DNA of 20,701 bases from CBFGRU01 sp965651255 (GTDB lineage Bacteria; Planctomycetota; Phycisphaerae; Phycisphaerales; SM1A02). The DNA is taken from positions 1 through 20,701 of the forward strand of contig CBFGRU010000024.1 of the NCBI GenBank assembly GCA_965651255.1, given 5' to 3'. Below the pieces are notes generated by a model that saw only the letters and a program-made list of their open reading frames with translations, was not told the origin of the DNA and made no database searches. The position numbers and the translations under genes are program-made. Shown piece after piece: positions 1-7,285 of this stretch (positions within the stretch are counted from its first letter, which is position 1; the number at the start of each line of letters is the position of its first letter).

Positions 1-1
1 A

Positions 2-622
2 AAGAAGACCACCGCGAAGAAGACTTCGACGAAGAAATCCGCTGGTTCGAAGAAGATTCTGGGCAAGTCGCGCAGCGGTGCCCTGCCGGCTGAACCGCCG
101 AAGCCCGATGCGAACGGCTACATGATCATCAACGGGCGTCGGGTGCGGGTGATCGCGTCGAAGGAAGGGGCGGTGAAGAAGAAACCCAAGCCCGCGCCGC
201 CGCCGCCGGACACCGAAGCAGAGAAGCAGCGGCTGAAGAGCATCAAGACCTCGCTCTCGAAGAAGGAACTGACGCACTTCCGCACGCTGCTGTTGCTGAA
301 GCGGTCGGAGTTGGTGGGCGACCTGAACTCGATTGAGACCGAAGCGCTGCGCTCGAACGATGGCGATATCTCACACATGCCGATTCACATGGCGGATATC
401 GGCTCTGACACGTACGAGCAGGACTTCATGCTGGGCCTGGCGGAGAACGATCGCCAGTTGCTGCGCGAGATTGATGAGGCGTTGCAGCGCATCGAAGATC
501 GGACGTTCGGCGTGTGCCAGTTGACGGGCAACATGATCGGCGCGGCCCGGCTGGAAGCGAAACCGTGGGCGAAGTACTCGATTGAGGCGAAGCGCCTGCT
601 CGAGAGCGGTCAGGCGTCCTGA
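2..622 (+). CDS. DksA/TraR-like protein with lysine-rich N-terminal tail (5' end outside window)
   Basis: The reading frame is open from the first complete codon, so the true start lies upstream. The first 30 or so visible codons are rich in Lys, Thr, Ala and Ser (KKTTAKKTSTKKS), like a histone H1 tail, followed by a Pro-rich linker. An internal ATG at 122 would give only the 166-residue C-terminal part. The rest matches the DksA/TraR fold: a helical segment, the MADIGSDTYEQD stretch typical of the family, and a C-terminal finger region. Only the first of four zinc-binding cysteines remains (codon 515-517); the others appear as Thr, Ser and Ala, so zinc is probably not bound. Family members act in the RNA polymerase secondary channel; whether this one does, or binds DNA through the tail, is inference. 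The stop overlaps the lspA start as TGATG, suggesting translational coupling. Confidence 0.85.
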   Translation, partial: KKTTAKKTSTKKSAGSKKILGKSRSGALPAEPPKPDANGYMIINGRRVRVIASKEGAVKKKPKPAPPPPDTEAEKQRLKSIKTSLSKKELTHFRTLLLLKRSELVGDLNSIETEALRSNDGDISHMPIHMADIGSDTYEQDFMLGLAENDRQLLREIDEALQRIEDRTFGVCQLTGNMIGAARLEAKPWAKYSIEAKRLLESGQAS

Positions 623-1314
623 TGGCCGGTGAGGCAACGGTTGTTCCGAACATCAGACAATCGCCGCGGGCGTTCGGTTCGGGCGCTGCGTGGCTGATTC
701 TCATCACCGTGTTCATCGCGGCGCTCGGCGTTGACCTGTGGACGAAGTACGCGACGTTTGCCAACGTCGGCCCGGTGCCGGTGGTGATCGAACGCGACCT
801 CGTGCTTGCGGATGAATCCTACGACCCGACGCGCGGCACGCCGCCGCGCACACTCATTCCCGGCGATTTGCTTGATCTGCACCTGGTCATGAACCGCGGC
901 GCGGTGTTCGGCATCGGGCAGGACAAGCGGTTTTTCTTCATCCTCTTCACCGTTTGCTCACTGATCGCGGGGGTGCTCGTTTTCGGATTCTGGACCGGGC
1001 CGCGGCAGTTCGTCGCCCATGCGTCGATTGCACTCATACTCGCGGGCGGAGTCGGGAACCTGTACGACCGTTGGTACTACGGCGCGGTGCGCGACTTTCT
1101 TCACCTTTTTCCCAGGCGGAATCTGCCGTTCGGATGGAACTGGTTCGGTGGATCGAGCGAGATCTTTCCGTGGGTCTTCAACCTGGCGGATGTTTTTCTG
1201 CTGACCGGTATGGCGCTGCTGATGATTCACATTCATCGGATGGATCGCAGGAAGGCGGCGGAAGAACGCGCTGCCAAAGCAGTCGCGGCAAGAAACGGGG
1301 CAACCCGCGACTGA
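622..1314 (+). CDS. lspA: Signal peptidase II (lipoprotein signal peptidase)
   Basis: Inner-membrane aspartyl protease that removes the signal peptide of prolipoproteins after the lipobox cysteine is lipidated. The 230-residue product has four hydrophobic segments (about 23-38, 103-124, 132-147, 185-204) and the family motifs: VDLWTK (37-42), NRGAVFG (91-97), GNLYDR with catalytic Asp149, and FNLAD with catalytic Asp190. It is longer than the usual 160-170 residues: there is an extra stretch of about 25 residues between the first helix and the NRGAVFG motif, another before FNLAD, and a charged Ala/Arg-rich cytoplasmic tail after residue 205. The ATG overlaps the stop of the DksA-like gene by one base. 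Substrates in this window could include the lipoprotein at 18814-19593. It ends 27 bases from the convergent metallo-hydrolase gene. Confidence 0.96.
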   Translation: MAGEATVVPNIRQSPRAFGSGAAWLILITVFIAALGVDLWTKYATFANVGPVPVVIERDLVLADESYDPTRGTPPRTLIPGDLLDLHLVMNRGAVFGIGQDKRFFFILFTVCSLIAGVLVFGFWTGPRQFVAHASIALILAGGVGNLYDRWYYGAVRDFLHLFPRRNLPFGWNWFGGSSEIFPWVFNLADVFLLTGMALLMIHIHRMDRRKAAEERAAKAVAARNGATRD

Positions 1315-1341
1315 GCCGACATTGGCGGGTCGTCGCTGTCA

Positions 1342-2274
1342 TCAGAACATGCGAAGTTGTACACCCGGCGTCGGGGCGGTATCGCGCGGACTGGCGTGTA
1401 CGGCCTGCCATGGTGAAGGAGCATGTTGCGAGGTAATGGTGAGCCGATCGACCAATTCCGGCGCACGTTGCTCGTAGAGGTGTTGAATGATCTTCGGGTC
1501 GTTGCACTGCTGGGAGAGATGCAGCAGGGTGATGCTTCCCAATTCTCGCTGGGCGCGGATGGCCAGCACTGCTTCGAGGGATTCATCGTTCGAGAGGTGG
1601 CCTCGGCCGCCCATGATGCGCCGCTTCAGCATGAGGGGACGTGTGCTGGTCAGTTGCAGGTTGCGATCGTAGTTCGACTCGATGGCCAGTGAATCGACGC
1701 CGAGGAGAAAGTCGATGAACGAATCGGTGATGCGACCGAGGTCGGTGGCGAAGCCGAGCGAGCGGGAGAGGGGCTTGAGCTCAGTAGGCACGCCGGGCGC
1801 GGAGCGATGGTCTTCGCTGATGCGGAATGCGACGACACCCTCATCATCGTGGGCGAGAAGTTTCGATCGGACTTTGACACCCGGCAGAACGGAGAAGGGC
1901 TGTTCGTTGAAAAGCGAGATGCGTGCCTTGGGGACACCGTTTGCCTTGGCTCGGTAGCGATGACGCTCGTGCAGGTGAAGCGTGATGTTCCGATCGACGA
2001 GGACTTTGCACCAGCCGCGGTGCAGATGATCGGCATCCAGGTGCGTCAGCAGAACCGCTTCGACATCGTCGATGGAAAGCCCGATGTGATGCAGGCGGCG
2101 GGTGGTTTCGCGCGGTGAAAGGCCGGCATCGATGAGCAAGCAGCGCGACCGAGTGCTCTCACGATCTGAACGGGTTGACTGTTCACGCCAGCGCACAATG
2201 GTGGCATTTCCGCGCGAGCCGCTGCCAAGCACGCAGTATTCAAAGGCGGTTGTGCGATCGGCGGCGCTGTGCAT
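1342..2274 (-). CDS. WalJ/YycJ-like metallo-beta-lactamase fold hydrolase
   Basis: A 310-residue cytoplasmic protein of the metallo-beta-lactamase superfamily. Visible motifs in order: LGSGSRGN (16-23), LLIDAGLS (46-53), THLDADH (77-83), ATDLG with metal-bridging Asp178, ESNYD (199-203), GHLSN with His226, and LLHLS with His252. This order is typical of the YycJ/WalJ branch, which includes 5'-3' exonuclease-like proteins tied to DNA metabolism. The metal motif is THLDADH where the superfamily usually has THxHxDH, so one His ligand is Asp. The C-terminal 25 residues are low in conserved features. It lies 48 bases downstream of lpxA on the same strand and is probably cotranscribed with it. The precise substrate cannot be read from sequence. 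Confidence 0.88.
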   Translation of the reverse strand: MHSAADRTTAFEYCVLGSGSRGNATIVRWREQSTRSDRESTRSRCLLIDAGLSPRETTRRLHHIGLSIDDVEAVLLTHLDADHLHRGWCKVLVDRNITLHLHERHRYRAKANGVPKARISLFNEQPFSVLPGVKVRSKLLAHDDEGVVAFRISEDHRSAPGVPTELKPLSRSLGFATDLGRITDSFIDFLLGVDSLAIESNYDRNLQLTSTRPLMLKRRIMGGRGHLSNDESLEAVLAIRAQRELGSITLLHLSQQCNDPKIIQHLYEQRAPELVDRLTITSQHAPSPWQAVHASPRDTAPTPGVQLRMF

Positions 2275-2322
2275 GCCGTCAGCGTACCGTGCGAAGGGAG
2301 ATGAGTCACTCTGCGGCGTTAC

Positions 2323-3132
2323 TCATCCACCCCGACCGATGGAGAGACGCCCGGTGCACACACCGCGCCTGGAAGAGGTGATGAAGTCCAGATACTCCTT
2401 GATGATCGGGTCATCGGCGCGGGCTGTGAGGAGTTCAACCGCCTTGGAGAGCGCGTGCTGTTCGCGACAGAGCACTTTGTATACCCACTTCACAGTATCG
2501 ATCTGCTCTGGCGTGTAGCCGGCCCGACGCATGCCGATGAGATTGATGCTCGCAACGAGATTCACTTCGGTGACGGTAAAGCACGGAGGCACATCGCGAG
2601 AGGCGCCGGCATTGCCGGAAAGCATGGCATGATGCCCGACCCGGCAGAACTGATGCACCCCGGCGTTGCCGCCGAGCACGACACGGTCTTCAACGGTGAC
2701 GTGGCCAGCGAGCAGGGCACCATTTGCAAACAGGCAGTTCGAGCCGACGATGCAGTCGTGGCCGGCGTGAGAGTTCACCATGAAGTAGTTGTCGTTGGCA
2801 ATCGTTGTCGGCCCGGCGTCAGTCATGGCGCGGTGAATCGTGACCGATTCGCGAAACGTATTGCCATTGCCGATGACGACGCCGCAGCCGGGTTGATCGT
2901 GGTCGAAGCTGATCGATTGCGGCGCGAAGCCGATCGAGACAAACGGGTACAGCCGGTTGTTCGCGCCGAGAGTGACAGGTCCGTTGATGTAGACGTGGCC
3001 GCGCAATTGCGTACCCGGTCCCAGGGCAACGGGGCCAAGTGTGCCATCGATGATGCACTGCGGCCCGACGATGACATCGTCGGCAAGCGAAACGTCACCT
3101 TCAATGCTGGCGGATGGATGCACGTTCGGCAT
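2323..3132 (-). CDS. lpxA: UDP-N-acetylglucosamine O-acyltransferase (LpxA)
   Basis: First enzyme of lipid A synthesis: transfers a 3-hydroxyacyl chain from acyl carrier protein to UDP-GlcNAc (or a 3-amino analogue) in the cytoplasm. The 269-residue product shows a left-handed beta-helix made of imperfect hexapeptide repeats (about 2-190), the catalytic region SHAGHDC with His125, the VHQFC segment with His160, and a C-terminal helical part starting NLIGMRRAGY. Numbering matches E. coli LpxA closely; Gly173, the residue known as the chain-length ruler in E. coli, is also Gly here, which favours a long acyl chain (inference). The frame stays open upstream to 3564, but the family begins at MPNVHPSASI, so ATG 3132 is chosen. 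It is divergent from lipB and is followed by the metallo-hydrolase gene. It implies a lipopolysaccharide-type outer membrane. Confidence 0.95.
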   Translation of the reverse strand: MPNVHPSASIEGDVSLADDVIVGPQCIIDGTLGPVALGPGTQLRGHVYINGPVTLGANNRLYPFVSIGFAPQSISFDHDQPGCGVVIGNGNTFRESVTIHRAMTDAGPTTIANDNYFMVNSHAGHDCIVGSNCLFANGALLAGHVTVEDRVVLGGNAGVHQFCRVGHHAMLSGNAGASRDVPPCFTVTEVNLVASINLIGMRRAGYTPEQIDTVKWVYKVLCREQHALSKAVELLTARADDPIIKEYLDFITSSRRGVCTGRLSIGRGG

Positions 3133-3198
3133 GGCGAGAGTGTATCCCGTGCGGCATATGCTTGTTTGATGACCGTGTCCAAAGGACAATGGCCGTGC

Positions 3199-3912
3199 AT
3201 GATCCCGCTGACGAGTTTCGCCGAACCGTTTGACCTTGAGGTCCGCGATCTCGGGAGGATCAGATACCACGAAGCATTGGATCTGCAACGCGCGTTGCAG
3301 GCCGATGTCATCGCGCAGCGGCAGCGTGAAGCGGGGCTGAACAAGACTATGTACCTGCTCCTGGTGGAGCATGATCCGCCGGTGATCACCGTCAGTCAGC
3401 GGAAGGAAGCCCGGCAGCATCTCATCACCAGTGAGGCGCAACTTGCTGAGGCGGGTATTGAAGTTGCGGAAACCGACCGTGGCGGCGACATCACCTACCA
3501 CGGACCGGGCCAACTGGTGGTGTATCCGATTCTGGATTTGAACATTGTCGGCTTGCGTCTGCACGGATACATGCGACTGCTCGAAGAAGTCGTCATCGCG
3601 ACAATCGGGGCGTTCGGAGTCCGCGGCGCCCGTGACACCTCTGCCACAGGGGTCTGGGTGAACAACGGAACCGCAAAGATCTGTGCCATGGGGGTGCGCG
3701 TTTCACGTTGGGTCTCAATGCACGGCCTGGCGTTGAACGTCACCACGAACCTCGACCACTTCCAGCACATCATTCCGTGCGGCTTGTCTGGACGTGCGGT
3801 GTCGAGTCTGGAGCGGGAACTTCGTGATCGTGCACCTTCGATGTCTGATGTGAAGTGCGAGTTCGTTGATCAATTCATCATGGCGGTCGAAGGGCTGCAA
3901 AGGACCTCGTGA
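3199..3912 (+). CDS. lipB: Octanoyl-[acyl carrier protein]:protein N-octanoyltransferase (LipB)
   Basis: Transfers octanoate from acyl carrier protein to lipoyl domains, the first step of lipoate attachment in the cytoplasm. The family signature is complete: RGGDITYHGPGQ (94-105), GVWV...AKICAMG with catalytic Lys160, HGLALNV (175-181) and the IIPCG motif with catalytic Cys194. The product is 237 residues, normal for the family. The frame is open far upstream, through lpxA on the other strand, so the start must be chosen: ATG 3199 has an AAAGGA at 3181-3186, with a long spacing of 12; ATG 3169 (ten residues longer) is the alternative. No lipoate synthase gene (lipA) is visible nearby. The stop is three bases from the convergent RIO kinase stop, so the two transcripts must meet here. 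Confidence 0.94.
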   Translation: MIPLTSFAEPFDLEVRDLGRIRYHEALDLQRALQADVIAQRQREAGLNKTMYLLLVEHDPPVITVSQRKEARQHLITSEAQLAEAGIEVAETDRGGDITYHGPGQLVVYPILDLNIVGLRLHGYMRLLEEVVIATIGAFGVRGARDTSATGVWVNNGTAKICAMGVRVSRWVSMHGLALNVTTNLDHFQHIIPCGLSGRAVSSLERELRDRAPSMSDVKCEFVDQFIMAVEGLQRTS

Positions 3913-3915
3913 ATC

Positions 3916-4683
3916 TCATCCGAGGGTTCCTTCGAGAAAGCTTTTCCAGATTGAGTGTGTGAATTGATCGGGATCTCGATCGATGCCGAGTTTCGCGGCC
4001 CATCGAGTCAATGTGCGGACATCTCTGGTGAGTATCTGCAATGCGCCGGGGTGCAGACGTGGATCGATCGCCTGTGGAAAGTCGATGAGAATCGGCGCGC
4101 AGTTGCTCCAGAGAACGTTGTAGGGCGAGAGATCGCCATGCACGCAATGAAGATCAAGCATCGCCGCAATGAGATCAAAGATATCATCCAGGGCCTGTTC
4201 GACATCGTCTGATTGAAGGTCTGCATTCAGCAGATTCGGTGCAGCGGCATTCTCATCGCCAATGTACTGCATGACTAGGCCACGGTCATTCGCAACAAGA
4301 GGTACTGGAATCGGTAACCCCGCATGTGCGAGGCGGCGCATGACCTCGAACTCCTGGTACAGCCAGGTTCCGTATTGCACCTCTCGCCCGAACGATGATT
4401 TGTTGATCGCAGCACGTTTGATGCGCGAATCACGTGCCATATGCACGCGGCCGGCAAGATACATGCTGTCGTTCCGAAATCGGCGCGTTTCCAGTGGCCG
4501 GTGCACCTTGACGGCGACCAGCGGTGATTCGGGCGGAATGAGTCCCGTTTCAAGTGATCGCATGCCTGCCCGGCAACAATGGACAGTGGCTTCCTTACCG
4601 CTCTTGACTTCATACAGAGATTCTGAGATCCATCCCTCCTCGCGCAGTGCGAGCAGGCACTCTTCGTGGTCGGTCCCGTGCAT
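3916..4683 (-). CDS. RIO-type (RIO1-like) serine/threonine kinase
   Basis: A 255-residue atypical protein kinase or ATPase of the RIO family. Motifs: nucleotide-binding loop VKSGKEATV (26-34), ATP-anchoring Lys59 in LVAVKVH, catalytic loop HGDLSPYNVLW with Asp184 and Asn189, and the metal-binding LIDFPQA with Asp201, where ordinary kinases have DFG. The RIO1-type segment between Lys59 and the hinge (SFGREVQYGTWLYQEFEVM) is present. In archaea and eukaryotes RIO1 works in small-subunit ribosome maturation; the bacterial role is poorly defined. ATG 4683 is preceded by GGGAGGAG at 4700-4693 with a spacing of nine, a strong ribosome-binding site that decides the start. It follows the globin gene on the same strand after a 400-base gap that may act as a leader. 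Confidence 0.93.
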   Translation of the reverse strand: MHGTDHEECLLALREEGWISESLYEVKSGKEATVHCCRAGMRSLETGLIPPESPLVAVKVHRPLETRRFRNDSMYLAGRVHMARDSRIKRAAINKSSFGREVQYGTWLYQEFEVMRRLAHAGLPIPVPLVANDRGLVMQYIGDENAAAPNLLNADLQSDDVEQALDDIFDLIAAMLDLHCVHGDLSPYNVLWSNCAPILIDFPQAIDPRLHPGALQILTRDVRTLTRWAAKLGIDRDPDQFTHSIWKSFLEGTLG

Positions 4684-4900
4684 GGTCCGATGCTCCTCCC
4701 GCTGGCGCGATCGATCTGCGCACAGCGCAACCTGTCAGAGACAGGATCAATGACTGTTGGTCAGACAACTTGTGGAGCTGATCGCCAGACACGGATGAAA
4801 AACGGTCTTCACCCTCGGTGCTTCGAGACGCACCGCACCTTCGTGCAGAAGAATCGCAACGGTTAAGAGCTAGGCACTCAACCGTCGTGATTCATTCTGG

Positions 4901-4945
4901 TCAACTGTCGGCCGCGACGACCAGCGTTGAATTGGTGGCAGTCAT
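4901..4945 (-). CDS. Possible 14-residue leader peptide
   Basis: The ORF encodes MTATNSTLVVAADS and stops with TGA. What supports it is the AAAGGAG at 4959-4953 placed seven bases before the ATG, as good a ribosome-binding site as any in the window, in a region with no other gene. It lies 217 bases upstream of the RIO kinase start on the same strand. No codon run typical of amino-acid attenuators is seen. It could be a true leader peptide, the head of a decayed gene, or chance; further stops follow at once in frame. Confidence 0.25.
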   Translation of the reverse strand: MTATNSTLVVAADS

Positions 4946-4974
4946 ACGGCGACTCCTTTATGCAGGTGAGTTCA

Positions 4975-4989
4975 AGTGCAGGGTGCACT
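4975..4989 (-). promoter_or_regulatory. Perfect 6-bp hairpin or operator in the RIO kinase leader
   Basis: AGTGCA and TGCACT flank a three-base loop, a perfect inverted repeat. It ends 15 bases before the AAAGGAG of the 14-codon ORF on the minus strand. There is no T-run on either side, so it is not a standard terminator. It could be an RNA hairpin or a dimeric protein site. Confidence 0.3.
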
Positions 4990-5004
4990 GGCACAAAGAT
5001 GACA

Positions 5005-5021
5005 CGGCCGATGATAGGCCG
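5005..5021 (-). terminator. Weak hairpin downstream of the globin gene
   Basis: CGGCC and GGCCG pair around a seven-base loop, 63 bases after the globin stop on the minus strand. The following minus-strand bases (TGTCATCTTT) are only mildly T-rich, so this is at best a weak intrinsic terminator for the globin transcript. Confidence 0.25.
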
Positions 5022-5083
5022 GACGAAATCAGCACGCTCGACTCGATACTTCCAGCTCGATTCAGTCAGTGCGATACTACGAG

Positions 5084-5536
5084 CTACTGGTTCCGCATGA
5101 AATCAGCAACATGTCGAAAGCGTGTATTCAGAAACGATCGCAAGTCGCCTTGAATGTTGCAGCGATCCATCGCCTGATGCATGCAAGACAGCCATTGGTC
5201 ACGTTCAGATTCTCCGATGGGAAACGGTGCGTGTCGAGCGCGCAGCCGCGGATGGCCGTGCTTGTTGATATACAAGGGCGGACCACCCAGCCAGCCGGTG
5301 AGAAACTCGTACAGTTTCTCTCGCGAGCTCTTCAGGTCCTCAGGGTGCAGGCCCCGGATGTCGGCATACTCCTGTACGGAGTCCATATAGTCATAGAATT
5401 GCTCAACGAGTTGCTTGACCCCATCTGCACCGCCGATGGCATCGAACGGTGTGTTGTCCGGCCCATACACAGGGGAACCGCCCGATGCATTGGCCGCGTT
5501 GCCGTCCGATGGTGATGATGAGTGAAGCGGGAGCAT
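5084..5536 (-). CDS. Group II truncated haemoglobin
   Basis: A 150-residue small haem protein of the 2-on-2 globin family. After a 30-residue polar N-terminal extension the globin core begins with FDAIGGADGVKQLVEQFY; the B-helix pair Phe47-Tyr48 supplies the usual distal tyrosine, and FLTGWLGGPPLY (78-89) is the typical E-helix/EF region. His102 in RARHAPFPI is the proximal haem ligand, and Trp115 in ERDQWLSCM is the G8 tryptophan that marks group II. These proteins bind oxygen or nitric oxide and are often linked to peroxide or NO chemistry; which applies here is not shown. The start ATG lacks a clear ribosome-binding site. It is divergent from lepB with 102 bases between and is upstream of the RIO kinase on the same strand. 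Confidence 0.92.
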   Translation of the reverse strand: MLPLHSSSPSDGNAANASGGSPVYGPDNTPFDAIGGADGVKQLVEQFYDYMDSVQEYADIRGLHPEDLKSSREKLYEFLTGWLGGPPLYINKHGHPRLRARHAPFPIGESERDQWLSCMHQAMDRCNIQGDLRSFLNTRFRHVADFMRNQ

Positions 5537-5638
5537 GTTGACGCATGATAGGATGCCCAGCCGATGAGTTGAAACAGAATGTGCATTCGTGCGATAGCGC
5601 TCTGTGGCCGGATTCCTGAATAGACTCCCGCAATCAGT

Positions 5639-7249
5639 ATGGACAACGGCAAAGACAATCCGATCACTGTTGAGGGAAGCCGCTCGTCAGCGGCAGACCA
5701 GACCGATTCGCCTTCTGAACCAGCCCAACAATCGACCGAACCTTCTGTGATTGAGACGCTTCAGGCGCTCATTGTCGCGTTTGTGCTGGCCATGATGTTC
5801 CGAGGTTTCGTCCTTGAGGGTTTTGTCATTCCGACGGGGTCGATGGCGCCGATTCTGCTTGGTGAACATACGCTGGTTGCATCGCCCCGAACGGGATTCG
5901 AGTATGCCGTTGAATCGAGCACGCAACAGACTTCGCGGATTCATCCGGATGTTGAACACGAGATGACGGATCCGATGATCGGGCCGCAGGAGATGGTTCA
6001 GCGAGTAACAAATTCTGAACTGATTTCACGCGCACGACCTGGCGATCGCATTCTCGTTCTGAAGTACCTGTATGGTCTGTACGGCCCGAAGCGATGGGAT
6101 GTCGTCGTCTTCAAGAACCCTACTCGACCGCAACAGAACTACATCAAGCGGTTGATTGGACTACCGAATGAGACCGTTTGGCTGGCTGATGGTGATGTGT
6201 TCGTCCGTTCGACCGACAGCAATGACTTTGAAGACTTTCGCATCCAGCGCAAGCCCGAGTTTGTGCAGCGCGCCGTGTGGCAACCGATCTTTGATCTCAA
6301 CTATTTCCCGGGTGATCCGACGGAGTTGTCACAGCCGTGGCCGCCGTGGCACGGTGATGGATGGTCGTTTCATGAGTCGGATCGTTCCGTTCGTCACGAC
6401 GGAGCAGATGGCACAACGGCCATGTTGCGTTGGAACAATCGACTCCGTGCGATTGATGACTGGAACCCATACAACCTCGAAGAGCTCACGCCGGGAACCG
6501 GTTCTGAAGGGAGTTTCTCGGTAAGCGACCTGCGCATCGCAACGTCGATTACCCCAGCGAGTGATGGGTTGGTAACAGTGTTTCGATTGATCAGTCGCGC
6601 GCACCTCTTTGAGTGTGTTCTGACGGGCTCGAATGCAGAGCTTCGTTTTCGCGCTGTTGAAGCTGATGATGAGTCGTCGTACCTTGCGCGCATCTCAGGT
6701 TCGATCAGACCGCTGCGTGCCAACGAGGCGCGGCGAGTTGAGTTCTGGCACGTGGACCAATCATTGAAACTCTTTGTCGATGACCGTTTGATCGCTGAGT
6801 TGGAATACGACTGGGATGCCCGCACACGATTGGAGCATGCCACCGGGTCCATCGATGGCTGGCACTCGAGTCAGCCGGATCTTGAATGGCGGTTCGAGAA
6901 CTCCGCTGTCACTCTGCACAACCTTCGTGTCGATCGTGATCTCTATTATGAACCAGCACGAATAGAACGTGGTGCTCCCGCATTCGGGACTCACCCCGAT
7001 CACTTTGCGCAGCTCGGACCGGACCACTTCTTTATGTGCGGCGATAACAGCCCGGCATCATCGGACGGGCGCAAGTGGGATCCGCCGCACCCTCTCGTAT
7101 CGCAGCAGATCGATCCGACACGATTCGTGGTCCATCGGCGGCTCCTGATCGGCAAAGCGTTCTTCGTCTATTTCCCGGCGCCGCACTCACTCACGGACGA
7201 TGGTGCGAGGTTTGTTCCCGATTTTGGTAAGTTGCGATTCATCCGGTAA
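5639..7249 (+). CDS. lepB: Signal peptidase I with large internal insertion
   Basis: Membrane-anchored serine protease that cleaves signal peptides of exported proteins. The 536-residue product has a polar N-terminus, one transmembrane segment (about 38-55), the catalytic nucleophile Ser68 in IPTGSMAPIL, the RWDVVVFKNP strand (152-161), the general base Lys170 in NYIKRLIGLP, and the GDNSPASSDGR box (468-478). Typical enzymes are 170-350 residues. About 250 extra residues (roughly 187-440) lie between the Lys box and the GDN box; they include alternating beta-type stretches such as VEFWHVDQSLKLFVDDRLIAE-like patterning (about 367-390), which resembles a concanavalin-type beta sandwich. A second insertion (75-135) follows the Ser box. 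No ribosome-binding site is obvious. Catalytic residues are intact, so it should be active. It is divergent from the globin gene. Confidence 0.94.
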   Translation: MDNGKDNPITVEGSRSSAADQTDSPSEPAQQSTEPSVIETLQALIVAFVLAMMFRGFVLEGFVIPTGSMAPILLGEHTLVASPRTGFEYAVESSTQQTSRIHPDVEHEMTDPMIGPQEMVQRVTNSELISRARPGDRILVLKYLYGLYGPKRWDVVVFKNPTRPQQNYIKRLIGLPNETVWLADGDVFVRSTDSNDFEDFRIQRKPEFVQRAVWQPIFDLNYFPGDPTELSQPWPPWHGDGWSFHESDRSVRHDGADGTTAMLRWNNRLRAIDDWNPYNLEELTPGTGSEGSFSVSDLRIATSITPASDGLVTVFRLISRAHLFECVLTGSNAELRFRAVEADDESSYLARISGSIRPLRANEARRVEFWHVDQSLKLFVDDRLIAELEYDWDARTRLEHATGSIDGWHSSQPDLEWRFENSAVTLHNLRVDRDLYYEPARIERGAPAFGTHPDHFAQLGPDHFFMCGDNSPASSDGRKWDPPHPLVSQQIDPTRFVVHRRLLIGKAFFVYFPAPHSLTDDGARFVPDFGKLRFIR

Positions 7250-7285
7250 CGTACTGTGAAAGAACCACAATCCGGGTGTTGATCA

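Larger units (their letters stand above)
4684..5083. other. 400-base interval between globin and RIO kinase genes
   Basis: No convincing long coding region on either strand: ORFs of 60-110 codons here overlap neighbouring genes and have no recognisable features. On the minus strand, in transcription order, I see a CGGCC/GGCCG hairpin (5021-5005), an AGTGCA/TGCACT hairpin (4989-4975), an AAAGGAG ribosome-binding site (4959-4953), a 14-codon ORF (4945-4901), then about 200 unremarkable bases up to the RIO kinase ribosome-binding site. It may be a regulatory leader or simply the promoter region. Confidence 0.5.

Noticed and set aside
2455..3198. Long upstream open frame continuous with lipB
   Set aside because: It lies wholly opposite lpxA and its translation has no LipB similarity; only the part from about 3169/3199 is real.
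3133..3564. N-terminal extension of the lpxA frame
   Set aside because: It lies antisense to lipB, and LpxA family proteins start at the first hexapeptide repeat.
4818..5153. 111-codon plus-strand ORF between the RIO kinase and globin genes
   Set aside because: It runs into the globin gene on the other strand, has no ribosome-binding site and no recognisable composition or motif.
3916..5536. Globin and RIO kinase as one functional system
   Set aside because: They share a strand but are 400 bases apart, with no known functional link between the families.
5577..5588. GAATG-TG-CATTC repeat in the globin/lepB divergent region
   Set aside because: Five-base arms are expected by chance at this length and no promoter boxes align with it.
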